Of a stretch of DNA of 7,113 bases, positions 1 to 6,667 are shown one piece after another (the first letter of the stretch is position 1; each line of letters opens with the position of its first letter). The translations under genes and the position numbers were made by a program. The notes below the pieces were generated by a model. The model did no database searches. It saw nothing but the letters and a program-made list of their open reading frames with translations, and was not told the DNA's origin. This DNA comes from Archaeoglobus sp. (GTDB taxonomy: Archaea > Halobacteriota > Archaeoglobi > Archaeoglobales > Archaeoglobaceae). The stretch lies in NCBI GenBank assembly GCA_003978865.1, contig QNXS01000062.1, positions 1 to 7,113 of the forward strand, given 5' to 3'.

Positions 1-45
1 ATGATAAAACTGAAAAGCTATAATCTGTAACTCCAATTTTGACGC

Positions 46-543
46 ATGAAGAGAACGAAAGATGAAGTTATAGGTATAGCATTCTCCAAACTTAAACCTA
101 AAAATAATGAAGTGTTTGCTGATATCGGTTGCTATTCATGCAAGGTATCCGCATTTTTTAGCCCGTACGTGAAAAAGGTCTATGCTGTTGATGTTAACTT
201 GAGCAATGTTGATGGAAAATTATTGAAGGAATGTAAAAACATCGAACTGATACAGGCTCATGGAGTTGAATTTCTTGAGACAGCAGACGATGTTGACCTG
301 ATTTTTTTCGGGGGAACTGACAGAATAGAGGAAATGATAAAACTTGCATTTAACATGGGTGTTAGCAGATGCTGTATAAGTGCTGCAAGGATGGAGGTTG
401 CAGTAAAAGCTAAAAAAGCTTTAGAAACGATAGACGTTTTTAGAGAGATACTTGCAGTTAATGTATGGAGAGGGTACAATCTTGCTGGATACACAGCATT
501 CAGACCAATAAATCCAGTTTTCCTCGTATTTGGACATATCTAA
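46..543 (+). CDS. CbiT-like cobalt-precorrin methyltransferase-fold protein (divergent)
   Basis: This 165-residue protein resembles CbiT, the SAM-dependent C15-methyltransferase/decarboxylase of anaerobic cobalamin synthesis. The start TKDEV matches the TKxEVR region that opens the CbiT core. Beta-1 motif FADIGC (24-29), the acidic beta-2 end YAVDVN (46-51), FFGG (87-90) and the C-terminal NPVFLVFG (156-163) follow in the family order. From family memory CbiT is about 185-190 residues, so this copy lacks some 20 N-terminal residues; in-frame stops at 28-30 and 40-42 rule out an upstream start. The glycine-rich SAM loop, typically DxGCGTGG, reads DIGCYSCK here, with three glycines replaced. 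The fold assignment is fairly firm, but catalysis by this copy is doubtful. It may be a paralog with another substrate or a structural role. No clear Shine-Dalgarno sequence precedes the ATG. It is followed by ilvE 151 bases downstream, probably a separate transcript. Confidence 0.7.
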   Translation: MKRTKDEVIGIAFSKLKPKNNEVFADIGCYSCKVSAFFSPYVKKVYAVDVNLSNVDGKLLKECKNIELIQAHGVEFLETADDVDLIFFGGTDRIEEMIKLAFNMGVSRCCISAARMEVAVKAKKALETIDVFREILAVNVWRGYNLAGYTAFRPINPVFLVFGHI

Positions 544-663
544 TGTTGATATTTATTTTTATCAGTATAAAAAAATTAGATATGAAAATCTTTTTGATTT
601 TGTTACTGGAAACAAAATGCACGTTTTTGGAGATTTTTAAATAGTAAAAACGAAACCGACACG

Positions 664-671
664 CTTTTAAT
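664..671 (+). promoter_or_regulatory. Putative TATA box of ilvE
   Basis: CTTTTAAT lies with its centre about 27 bases before the ilvE ATG. That is the archaeal TATA-to-start distance, so the transcript would begin at or within a few bases of the ATG (leaderless). No Shine-Dalgarno sequence is present before the ATG, which fits. A second AT-rich stretch near 635-644 is an alternative and would give a leader of about 30 bases. Confidence 0.4.
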
Positions 672-694
672 GCATAGTATACATCCAAGCTGAT

Positions 695-1576
695 ATGTCT
701 GAAGACGACTTGTTAGTTTACGTTAACGGGGACTTTGTTCCAGAGAATATGGCAAAGATTAGTGTTTTTGACCATGGATTTCTGTATGGAGATGGTGTTT
801 TTGAAGGAATAAGGGCATACAATGGAAGAGTATTCAAACTCAAAGAGCACATAGACAGAATGTACGACTGTGCCAGAGTTATAAAACTGAAAATTCCCCT
901 GACAAAAGAAGAGTTTATGGAAGCAATTCTGGAGACGTTACGCAGGAATAACCTGAGAGATGCATACATAAGACCGATAGTCACAAGAGGCGTTGGTGAT
1001 CTTGGCTTAAATCCGGAAGTGTGCAAAAATCCGCAGGTTATCATAATAACCAAGCCATGGGGAGCTATGTACGGTGATCTGTATGAAAAGGGTCTGAAAG
1101 CAATTACGGTTACGGTAAGAAGAAATGCGATAGATTCACTACCACCAAACATAAAATCTCTAAATTATCTTAACAACGTGCTTGCAAAAATAGAGGCAAA
1201 TGCAAAAGGAGGGGATGAGGCAATATTTCTTGATCACAACGGTTACATTAGCGAAGGCAGTGGCGATAACGTGTTTATTATAAAAAGCGGAGTTGTGTAT
1301 ACACCTCCAACGTTAAACAACTTAAGAGGCATAACGAGAGCTGTTACTATAGAAATAATAGAAAAACTCGGAATACCATTCAAGGAAATGAATCTTGGTC
1401 TATTTGATCTGTACTCTGCTGACGAGATGTTTGTGACCGGAACTGCTGCAGAAATATGCCCGATAACAGTAATTGATGGAAGAGAAGTTGGAGATGGAAA
1501 GCCGGGAGAAATAACCAAAAAGCTGATGCAGGAGTTTAGAAAAATAGCTGAAAGTGAAGGAACTCCTATCTATTAA
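695..1576 (+). CDS. ilvE: Branched-chain amino acid aminotransferase
   Basis: This enzyme transfers the amino group between glutamate and the 2-oxo acids of leucine, isoleucine and valine, using PLP, in the cytosol. The 293-residue length is normal for archaeal class IV aminotransferases. The N-terminal block VFDHGFLYGDGVFEGIR (24-40) is diagnostic of the branched-chain group. Other family landmarks are TRGVGDLGL (97-105), the PLP lysine K154 in NIKSLNYLN, the SEGSGDNVF phosphate-binding region (187-194) with E188, and FVTGTAAEI (246-254). The ATG is supported by the normal N-terminal spacing and by a TATA-like box about 27 bases upstream, suggesting a leaderless mRNA. D-amino acid aminotransferase and 4-amino-4-deoxychorismate lyase share the fold, but the overall sequence agrees best with archaeal IlvE. 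It ends 28 bases from the stop of the convergent permease gene. Confidence 0.93.
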   Translation: MSEDDLLVYVNGDFVPENMAKISVFDHGFLYGDGVFEGIRAYNGRVFKLKEHIDRMYDCARVIKLKIPLTKEEFMEAILETLRRNNLRDAYIRPIVTRGVGDLGLNPEVCKNPQVIIITKPWGAMYGDLYEKGLKAITVTVRRNAIDSLPPNIKSLNYLNNVLAKIEANAKGGDEAIFLDHNGYISEGSGDNVFIIKSGVVYTPPTLNNLRGITRAVTIEIIEKLGIPFKEMNLGLFDLYSADEMFVTGTAAEICPITVIDGREVGDGKPGEITKKLMQEFRKIAESEGTPIY

Positions 1577-1604
1577 ATTCTATTTAGATATTTAGATTAG
1601 GTTA

Positions 1605-3851
1605 TCACTTAGGTTTTATCACTTCTTTAAATGAAACCCACCTTCTTACCATTACAACAGTCTTAGATGTTTTGTTAACTATTTTCTCTGGAAACAGTCC
1701 AAGCAGGAAATTTTTGAGAAACGGTCTATTGGAGGCTCCGAGCATTACGAGATCGTACTTAGCAGACTCCCTAACTATTGCATTTACAGGATTTGATGAA
1801 ACAATAAATTTCTTCTCGAAGTTTAGATCTTTTATAGGTTCTTCAGTCTCTCTGAAGATTTTTTCGGCTATGGGTCTGTATTTTTCACTCTTGCCAACGT
1901 ACATCAGTGTTATTCTGCCTTTTTTGGCAAAATCTCTTGCAAGTTCAGCAGCAAGAACAGCATGTGGACCGCCAGCAGTTGGAATTAACACGCTACAGTC
2001 ATTGCTCCACTTTCTGACTTCACCAAGCTCAAACCTCACAACAACAACATCACACTTTGCTCTGACAAGAATTGGGTCTATTGTACTTCCAATAACAAAA
2101 TCCTTCCTGAAAGTTCTGCCTCTCCAGCCCATTATCAGCAGATCAGGCTTTACTTCCTCAACAGCATTCAGTATAGCTTCAGCACTTCTATGACCTATCT
2201 TTACCATACCTCCACACGGAACGTCAATCTGGTCAATGATCTGATTTAAAAATTCCTTTGCCGATTTTACGTACTTCATTCCTGCACTCAGGGGTGTCTG
2301 TTCAGGTACTGTAACCACGTTGAGCAGAATCACCTCACCTTCTCTTGATTTTGCTATGGTGGCTGCGAAATTTGCAAGTTTTGAAGCCATTACCGGATTG
2401 GCAACCGGAACAAGGACTTTAAACTTCTCTTCCACAGGTCTCTCCTCGTAAACTGTACGCACTTCTGCTTCAAGTTTCTTTCCTATTTCTTTCTTGGAGT
2501 AAACGGAATACACAGCATACCCGAACAGCATCCATAACGCAGTTCCACCGAGAACTAAATCTCCATGTTTTATTTCAGTAACAAGGAAGTAACCTATAAT
2601 AACTTGCAGTACTATTGCTGATATGGGTAACCAAGGCATTGCAGGAACTTTGAAAGGTCTTTTTATATCCGGTCTCCTGTACCTTAAAATTACAAGAACA
2701 ATATTGACTAATATAAACAATACAAGAAACATTATATCTGCTGCTGTTGCTACAACTTCTATCGGTAAAACTGCCATGGTAGCTATTATTGTATAGCTGA
2801 ATAGTGTGGCAAGATGTGGCGTTCTGTTTTTGTCATGAATCTTGGCAAGGAAAGACGGCAGGTATCTGTCTCTACCCATGGCAAATGCAACCCTTGAAGA
2901 AGAGTATATTGTTGCATTCATAGCACTGACCGTAGAAATCAACCCTCCAAGTATTATCATGAAACCTCCAAAAGGCATAATCTGATCCGCTACTTTTATC
3001 AGCCCGAACTCCTTAAGCTTTCCAAGGTACATCCATCCCGGAATGTTCGTTCTTACGGATCCTATAGCGGCAAATGCAACAAGCAAGTATATCGAAACGG
3101 AAATCCAAAGTGCAAGAACTACTGCTTTTGGTATATTTTTTTCAGGCTCTCTAACCTCTTCACCACTCTGAACTATTATGTCGTAACCTTCAAAAGCTAT
3201 GTAGGTGAGACCCATCGCAGCAAGGACGCCCGAAAAACCATGTGGGAAGAATGATGGGGTTGTAAATGCTTTTATCCAGTCCGGCCTTGCGAAGGTTGCA
3301 TAAACACCAAATACTATGAAAATTAACAAAATTACGAGTTTTGCCAGAGTTACAAAACCTCCAACCCTCCCGCTCTCCTTAACACCACTATAGTTTATGT
3401 AGGCAAGAAGTGTTACTATTGCAACTGCATATACCTTTGCCGCTAAAACCTGAGGTATGGGTAATGTCTTGGTTAGCTCAGAAAGAAAGGCACCAAATGT
3501 TACTGCGTAAAGAGAGCATGCTATACACTGAGCAGTCCAGCAACACCAACCTGAGAGGTATCCAAGAAAACCTCCCATTGCCTCCCTGACCCATGGATAT
3601 GCACCTCCCGCCTCTGGCATTGCTGATCCAAGTTCTGCATAAGCCAAACTTGTAAGCGTTGCCACAACCCCGTTTAGGAAGAAAGCTATGAGAAGAGCCG
3701 GCCCTGCTATACCTGCTGCTATACCAGTTAAAGCAAATATTCCTGCACCAATCATCGCAGCTATGCCGAGCATTGTTATGTCAAAGAGTCCAAGTTCTCT
3801 GCTCAGACTTACTTTTATATCAGAATTTTTAGCGTCTTTTTTTGACACCAC
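1605..3851 (-). CDS. APC-family amino-acid permease fused to two UspA domains
   Basis: This 748-residue membrane protein probably imports amino acids, of cationic-amino-acid-transporter type. Residues 1-455 form an APC permease with about 12 hydrophobic helices. They include the helix-1 unwinding motif IGAGIF (34-39) and the AFEGYD...GEEVREPEKNIPKA region (219-243) typical of CAT-like permeases. Two universal stress protein domains follow (about 477-606 and 618-737), presumably on the cytoplasmic side, and may tune transport to nucleotide level or stress; that role is inferred. Domain 1 carries the full ATP motif G-2x-G-9x-G-S/T (575-589). In domain 2 the matching site GASNRPFLKNFLLGL has N for the second G and L for S, so it may not bind ATP. 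The start is GTG at 3851, with a second GTG next to it. A TATA-like box 24-27 bases upstream suggests a leaderless transcript. The substrate cannot be read from sequence. Confidence 0.9.
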   Translation of the reverse strand: MVSKKDAKNSDIKVSLSRELGLFDITMLGIAAMIGAGIFALTGIAAGIAGPALLIAFFLNGVVATLTSLAYAELGSAMPEAGGAYPWVREAMGGFLGYLSGWCCWTAQCIACSLYAVTFGAFLSELTKTLPIPQVLAAKVYAVAIVTLLAYINYSGVKESGRVGGFVTLAKLVILLIFIVFGVYATFARPDWIKAFTTPSFFPHGFSGVLAAMGLTYIAFEGYDIIVQSGEEVREPEKNIPKAVVLALWISVSIYLLVAFAAIGSVRTNIPGWMYLGKLKEFGLIKVADQIMPFGGFMIILGGLISTVSAMNATIYSSSRVAFAMGRDRYLPSFLAKIHDKNRTPHLATLFSYTIIATMAVLPIEVVATAADIMFLVLFILVNIVLVILRYRRPDIKRPFKVPAMPWLPISAIVLQVIIGYFLVTEIKHGDLVLGGTALWMLFGYAVYSVYSKKEIGKKLEAEVRTVYEERPVEEKFKVLVPVANPVMASKLANFAATIAKSREGEVILLNVVTVPEQTPLSAGMKYVKSAKEFLNQIIDQIDVPCGGMVKIGHRSAEAILNAVEEVKPDLLIMGWRGRTFRKDFVIGSTIDPILVRAKCDVVVVRFELGEVRKWSNDCSVLIPTAGGPHAVLAAELARDFAKKGRITLMYVGKSEKYRPIAEKIFRETEEPIKDLNFEKKFIVSSNPVNAIVRESAKYDLVMLGASNRPFLKNFLLGLFPEKIVNKTSKTVVMVRRWVSFKEVIKPK

Positions 3852-3870
3852 CCGCTTTTACTTGTTGCGC

Positions 3871-3880
3871 TTTAAAAAGC
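3871..3880 (-). promoter_or_regulatory. Putative TATA box of the permease gene
   Basis: Read on the minus strand this is GCTTTTTAAA, centred about 25 bases before the GTG start. No Shine-Dalgarno sequence lies between it and the start, so a leaderless mRNA is likely. A TTTAAA at 3888-3893 is an alternative. Confidence 0.45.
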
Positions 3881-3928
3881 TGTTGAGTTTAAATTGAGTT
3901 TTAACAACACGGACTAAAATCTAAAATC

Positions 3929-3940
3929 TAAATTTAGAAT
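3929..3940. promoter_or_regulatory. 12-base perfect palindrome upstream of the permease promoter
   Basis: TCTAAATTTAGA is its own reverse complement. It lies within a run of related units (CTAAAATCTAAAATCTAAAT), about 50 bases upstream of the presumed permease TATA box. This position would suit an operator or activator site. The surrounding DNA is very AT-rich, so chance occurrence is possible. Confidence 0.3.
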
Positions 3941-4188
3941 TTAAAATTGTAGATTATATGTTAGATATTAAAGTGTTCACCTCATCCAATCTTGTTGGTT
4001 ACTGATTTTTGCCTCATAGATTCTTATTGGCTCCTATTGACTCGTGGCTTAAATTTTCAAAAAGAGATAAAAACATGCTTGTTTTTCTCAAAGAAAGGTC
4101 GAAGAAGTATCTTCAAATTTCTTGTTCCTCCGAAAGACTGGATTTAACGTAGTCTACCAATTGATTGAATTATATATGTTTATTTCTT

Positions 4189-5016
4189 CTATTTATTTTT
4201 GTTGTTACTCTTGACAGTACCACTCTCAAGGAGATCTGCATAAAATGCATAATATAGACCTATATCGTTCACAAATATTCGTCCCTTTTGTGTTAGTAGG
4301 TAGGGTATTTGTACAGGTCCTTGGAGGACACCAGCAAGATAATAGGGAATACCCACGGCAATACTCCCTCGAAATACTACTGTTGCTGTCAGCACGGGAC
4401 TACCACTCATACCTTCTGGGAGGTACGAATCTAATAGGAAGCACGGTTTACCACCGAAGCTAATTGCATATTTGCTTGCGAGGAAAGCTACTCGATGAAC
4501 GGGTAGGTTATTGAATTTATCGTATAAACCTAGAGGATAACCGATAACTAAAAGGGGACTGCCAACCTCAAATCTGTACACTAAATCTTTTGTTTTTGGG
4601 TTGCTTTCACTAAACACATCTTCCTTCGTAAAGTATGCGAAGTAACAATTCTCAAGAGCTCTAGTATCAATCTCTATTAAAGCCAAATCCACACCCATAT
4701 CTTCGTGTTCGATCCAGATTTTCTCTCCATTTTTGTAGAGGTTAATCTCTTTGCGAGCAGTCTTTCTCAAGTCGTAGATGTCTGTATGAAGTCTAATGAC
4801 CACTCTATCGGGACAATATCGCTCATCAAATATACAATGTTTAGCTGTAACGAGAAACAACTTATCATCTCTTCTATAGAAAAATCCAGTAGCTTCGCCT
4901 ACTAAGGTATCTCCTTTAAAAATTTCGAGTGGTGTTGTTGCTAGAGAGAATGACAGGTATTCCAGCCTTCCCTTGACTTTATCAATGTCGACATCTTCTG
5001 GTAAGATGAACCTCAT
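4189..5016 (-). CDS. Trypsin-fold serine protease, cytosolic, hypothetical
   Basis: This 275-residue protein has the chymotrypsin/trypsin double-barrel signature (trypsin-like peptidase 2 type). Seen in sequence: EATGFFYRRDDKLFLVTAKH (41-60), whose terminal H60 would be the catalytic histidine; GVDLALIEID (108-117), with D110 as the catalytic aspartate; and GMSGSPV (202-208), with S204 as the nucleophile and a preceding loop that would form the oxyanion hole. The triad is complete, so activity is expected. There is no signal peptide, membrane helix or PDZ domain, which sets it apart from exported HtrA/Deg proteases and suggests action inside the cell. About 65 residues after the serine hold further beta-strand-like sequence and a polar Asn/Lys tail. 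The ATG start gives a natural N-terminus. The AT-rich setting next to transposon debris and a small membrane-protein gene suggests accessory DNA. Its substrate is unknown. Confidence 0.8.
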   Translation of the reverse strand: MRFILPEDVDIDKVKGRLEYLSFSLATTPLEIFKGDTLVGEATGFFYRRDDKLFLVTAKHCIFDERYCPDRVVIRLHTDIYDLRKTARKEINLYKNGEKIWIEHEDMGVDLALIEIDTRALENCYFAYFTKEDVFSESNPKTKDLVYRFEVGSPLLVIGYPLGLYDKFNNLPVHRVAFLASKYAISFGGKPCFLLDSYLPEGMSGSPVLTATVVFRGSIAVGIPYYLAGVLQGPVQIPYLLTQKGRIFVNDIGLYYAFYADLLESGTVKSNNKNK

Positions 5017-5240
5017 CTCTGTATTTCTAAGCGTTTAAACAATTAAGGGTTATCCTATCCGATTGAAAACATGTCCTTATTACCAACCAAAACAGGTCCA
5101 AGTAGCTTTGACAGATGTTAACGATTCATCAAAACATTTCCATAAGCTTAGTCTTACTTATGAGCATTTATTATTTCATCAATATTATCATAAACATCTA
5201 TATAAATCTACATTAAATCTTCAAATTTTATAATTTGTTC

Positions 5241-5282
5241 TTATTAGTATTAATTAATATTTTATTAGTAGTTAATATTTTA
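5241..5282. repeat. Degenerate AT-rich tandem repeat with a 12-base palindrome
   Basis: Two imperfect copies of TTATTAGTA-(2-5 bases)-TTAATATTTTA lie head to tail, about 21 bases apart. The first contains the palindrome TATTAATTAATA (5248-5259). The second copy runs into the stop codon of the membrane-protein gene. This may help end that transcript or be simple low-complexity sequence. Confidence 0.3.
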
Positions 5283-5732
5283 CAGGAGAAAAGCAATTAT
5301 CACCCCTATGATTGCTGATATACCTACTATAGCAATAGATGTGAGAAGGCCTAAACCTATAACCATCGACGCAAGAGATACAGCTACAACAGATAAAGTA
5401 TCCAACCCTACATGTTCTACATTTATTGTGAGGATGTCTTTCTGAAGTAGGATATTTGCCTGATAAAGACCGAATGTCGTAAAGATAGGCGGTAATAGTA
5501 GAATTGCTCCAATTAATAAATCCTGCTTTGATTCTGCCTGGAGAATCTGGTAAATGGACAACCACCAAATTAGTAGACAACCTATAACTAAGAGTGCCCT
5601 AAAAGGAAGGGTAGCACTAATTTCTTCACTAAGAAATAGACATCTTATCGTATATATTACGATAACTGTCATAAAAATCCATAAAGCACTTACCGCACCG
5701 ACACTGCCCCACATAGTAAAGTCTGCTTTCAT
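5280..5732 (-). CDS. Small multi-spanning membrane protein, unknown function
   Basis: No family is recognised. From the ATG at 5732 the protein has 150 residues and about five hydrophobic helices. In that numbering they lie near 11-34, 42-64, 72-95 and a continuous hydrophobic run 113-150 that probably folds as two helices ending at the C-terminus. Charged residues sit mainly between helices 1 and 2 (SEE), 2 and 3 (AESKQD) and 3 and 4 (QKD, EH). There are no obvious metal ligands, catalytic motifs or transporter signatures. The frame can be extended to a TTG at 5750 (156 residues). I prefer the ATG because a BRE/TATA-like element at 5757-5774 would start transcription a few bases before it. 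The gene lies upstream of the protease gene on the same strand, with a 263-base gap. A role as partner, effector or substrate of that protease is only a guess. Confidence 0.65.
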   Translation of the reverse strand: MKADFTMWGSVGAVSALWIFMTVIVIYTIRCLFLSEEISATLPFRALLVIGCLLIWWLSIYQILQAESKQDLLIGAILLLPPIFTTFGLYQANILLQKDILTINVEHVGLDTLSVVAVSLASMVIGLGLLTSIAIVGISAIIGVIIAFLL

Positions 5733-5756
5733 ATCATAGTTATTTGGCAATAAGTG

Positions 5757-5774
5757 CTTAAAATTTAACTATTT
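5757..5774 (-). promoter_or_regulatory. Putative BRE/TATA promoter of the membrane-protein gene
   Basis: On the minus strand CGAAA, like the archaeal BRE, is followed directly by an AT-rich TAGTTAAATTTTAA. Transcription is predicted about 25 bases downstream, near 5735-5740, just before the ATG at 5732. This favours the ATG over the TTG at 5750 as the start. Confidence 0.4.
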
Positions 5775-5899
5775 CGGGATAGGAAGGGCTTGACAATTTA
5801 AGGAAGAAACGAATATTAATGGGAGAGCTCTGCGAGTCAATATACTCTATTATCTAACCAGAATAAGGGTTTATTCAAGAGAGAAAAGTCAGAAAGTGA

Positions 5900-6392
5900 T
5901 ATCACAGGTGTAAAGATATAAAAGATATATTTAACGTTGAAAGAAAGAGAAGGAAGTACGTAGCGATAGACGAAACTATCATAAAGACTAGGAAGAAGTT
6001 CTATTACGTTTGGGTTGCTGTAGACGTTGAGAGAATGGAAGTGATATCTGCTAGAATAAGTAGAGGGAAGGGAAATCTTGAATGCTTTGGAAATGATTAT
6101 GGACGTGCTCGAAAAAATGCAAAAACAAACCGATCTTCTTAGTTGATAGAGCTCCTTGGTACAAGGAAGTATTGTCGAGAAGAGGATTGAAGTACGAGAT
6201 AAGAACGAGAGGAAAGAGAAACGCTGTAGAATCTTGGTTTTTTTCAGGTTGAAGAGAGAGTGAAGAACTTCTACAAAAGATTGTCAGATAGGTTCGTCGC
6301 AATCGCTAAAGCTCTCTGACAGAATTCTCCTTTCTTACAATCACACGCGTTCCTTTCCTTCTGAGTTAAACAGTAGTCTGAAGTCTTTTTAA
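5900..6392 (+). pseudogene. Decayed IS6-family transposase (C-terminal part)
   Basis: This is a remnant of a DDE transposase of the IS6 type found in archaea. Reading through indels gives the catalytic domain in order: YVAIDET with first Asp at 5969; YYVWVAVDV; ISRGKGNLE; then after shifts KPIFLVDRAPWY with second Asp at 6145; and LKYE...GKRNAVESW with Glu at 6229. The Asp-27x-Glu spacing and surrounding words match ISPfu-like transposases as I remember them. Single extra bases lie near 6083, 6117 (an A run) and 6238-6244 (a T run). Another shift near 6317 is needed to reach a tail with LLSYN and a stop at 6390-6392. The N-terminal helix-turn-helix (about 70 residues) is missing; similarity begins around YHR at 5900. 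No terminal inverted repeats or target duplication were found. The 3' limit is uncertain because a minus-strand ORF competes for 6271-6447. Full-length relatives are about 230 residues. Confidence 0.8.
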
Positions 6393-6447
6393 TCTCTTCG
6401 GCCCTTTGTAAGGCTCTTATGACTCTCAACCAGTTTATCAACGCCAC
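6271..6447 (-). CDS. Possible 58-residue Cys-containing small protein
   Basis: This intact frame starts at GTG 6447 and ends at TAG 6271-6273. It reads like coding sequence, with a varied composition and AGA/AGG/GCG/AAG codons as in neighbouring archaeal genes. The N-terminal half is basic and helical (NWLRVIRALQRAEEIKK). The second half has four cysteines spaced C-8x-C-x-C-5x-C (C26, C35, C37, C43; core ACDCKKGEFC), which might bind zinc or an iron-sulfur cluster. A TATA-like TTTTTATTAA lies about 28 bases before the GTG, consistent with a leaderless transcript, and sits in a strong inverted repeat. Against it: the gene is short, starts with GTG, and is antisense to the tail of the decayed transposase, so it may be a shadow of that reading. 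No family is recognised. An ATG-started 25-codon frame (6457-6534, -) lies just upstream but looks fortuitous. Confidence 0.33.
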   Translation of the reverse strand: MALINWLRVIRALQRAEEIKKTSDYCLTQKERNACDCKKGEFCQRALAIATNLSDNLL

Positions 6448-6448
6448 G

Positions 6449-6483
6449 AAATTTTATTAACCGTAGTGGTTAATAAAAATTTT
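6449..6483. repeat. Strong inverted repeat (11 bp perfect, 5-base loop, extendable)
   Basis: TTTTATTAACC (6452-6462) and GGTTAATAAAA (6468-6478) are exact reverse complements around GTAGT. With one bulged A at 6479 the pairing continues for three or four more bases (AAA/TTT). On the minus strand it covers the TATA-like box and the predicted start of the small Cys ORF, so it could be an operator. On the plus strand it could be a hairpin terminator or an old insertion-sequence end. Confidence 0.55.
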
Positions 6484-6667
6484 CAGTACTGACCTCTTTC
6501 TAACCTCGCTGTTGCGAGCGGTTTCAATTTTCATATGTGAGTTTGCTTAGTGATTTTACTCGTATTTGCTGGATTAACTAAGAAAACTTTGAAACCGTAC
6601 TTTAACAAAGAATTTAGAGTTGGCAGCAGTCAACTAATGACTAATGGAATCGTAAGAAGGTGATAGT

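Larger units (their letters stand above)
3852..4188. other. Intergenic region with no firm gene (337 bases)
   Basis: This AT-rich stretch separates the 3' end of the protease gene from the 5' end of the permease gene; both are on the minus strand. Its right part is where the protease transcript should end. Its left part holds the permease promoter and the palindrome described separately. On the plus strand a short open frame runs from an ATG at 4075 to a stop at 4150-4152 (25 codons). A TATA-like CTTAAATTT precedes it, and the frame stays open some 20 codons further upstream, but nothing about its product is recognisable. I see no RNA gene or stable hairpin here. Confidence 0.5.

Noticed and set aside
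1..30. Open frame from the first base to TAA at 28-30, possibly the tail of an upstream gene
   Set aside because: Only nine codons are visible and no recognisable sequence supports it; it could be chance.
718..1152. 144-codon minus-strand frame opposite ilvE
   Set aside because: Antisense shadow of a well-recognised aminotransferase.
1672..2193. 173-codon plus-strand frame opposite the permease's UspA domains
   Set aside because: Antisense shadow; the minus-strand product has clear domain motifs throughout.
4075..4152. 25-codon plus-strand ORF with a TATA-like box upstream
   Set aside because: Too short, with no recognisable product, in AT-rich DNA where TATA-like sequence is common.
5272..5580. 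102-codon minus-strand frame overlapping the membrane-protein gene
   Set aside because: It lies in another frame of a gene with clear membrane helices; its own composition is not protein-like.
6505..6518. Short hairpin CTCGC-TGTT-GCGAG
   Set aside because: Only five base pairs with no T tract after it; too weak to call a terminator or RNA.
6519..6597. Inverted copies of CGGTTTCAA about 60 bases apart, resembling the end of archaeal CRISPR repeats
   Set aside because: Only two 9-base copies, in opposite orientation, with no regular spacing; not a CRISPR array.
6541..6663. 40-codon open plus-strand stretch ending at TGA 6661
   Set aside because: No clear start or family; it may be more transposon debris but cannot be supported.
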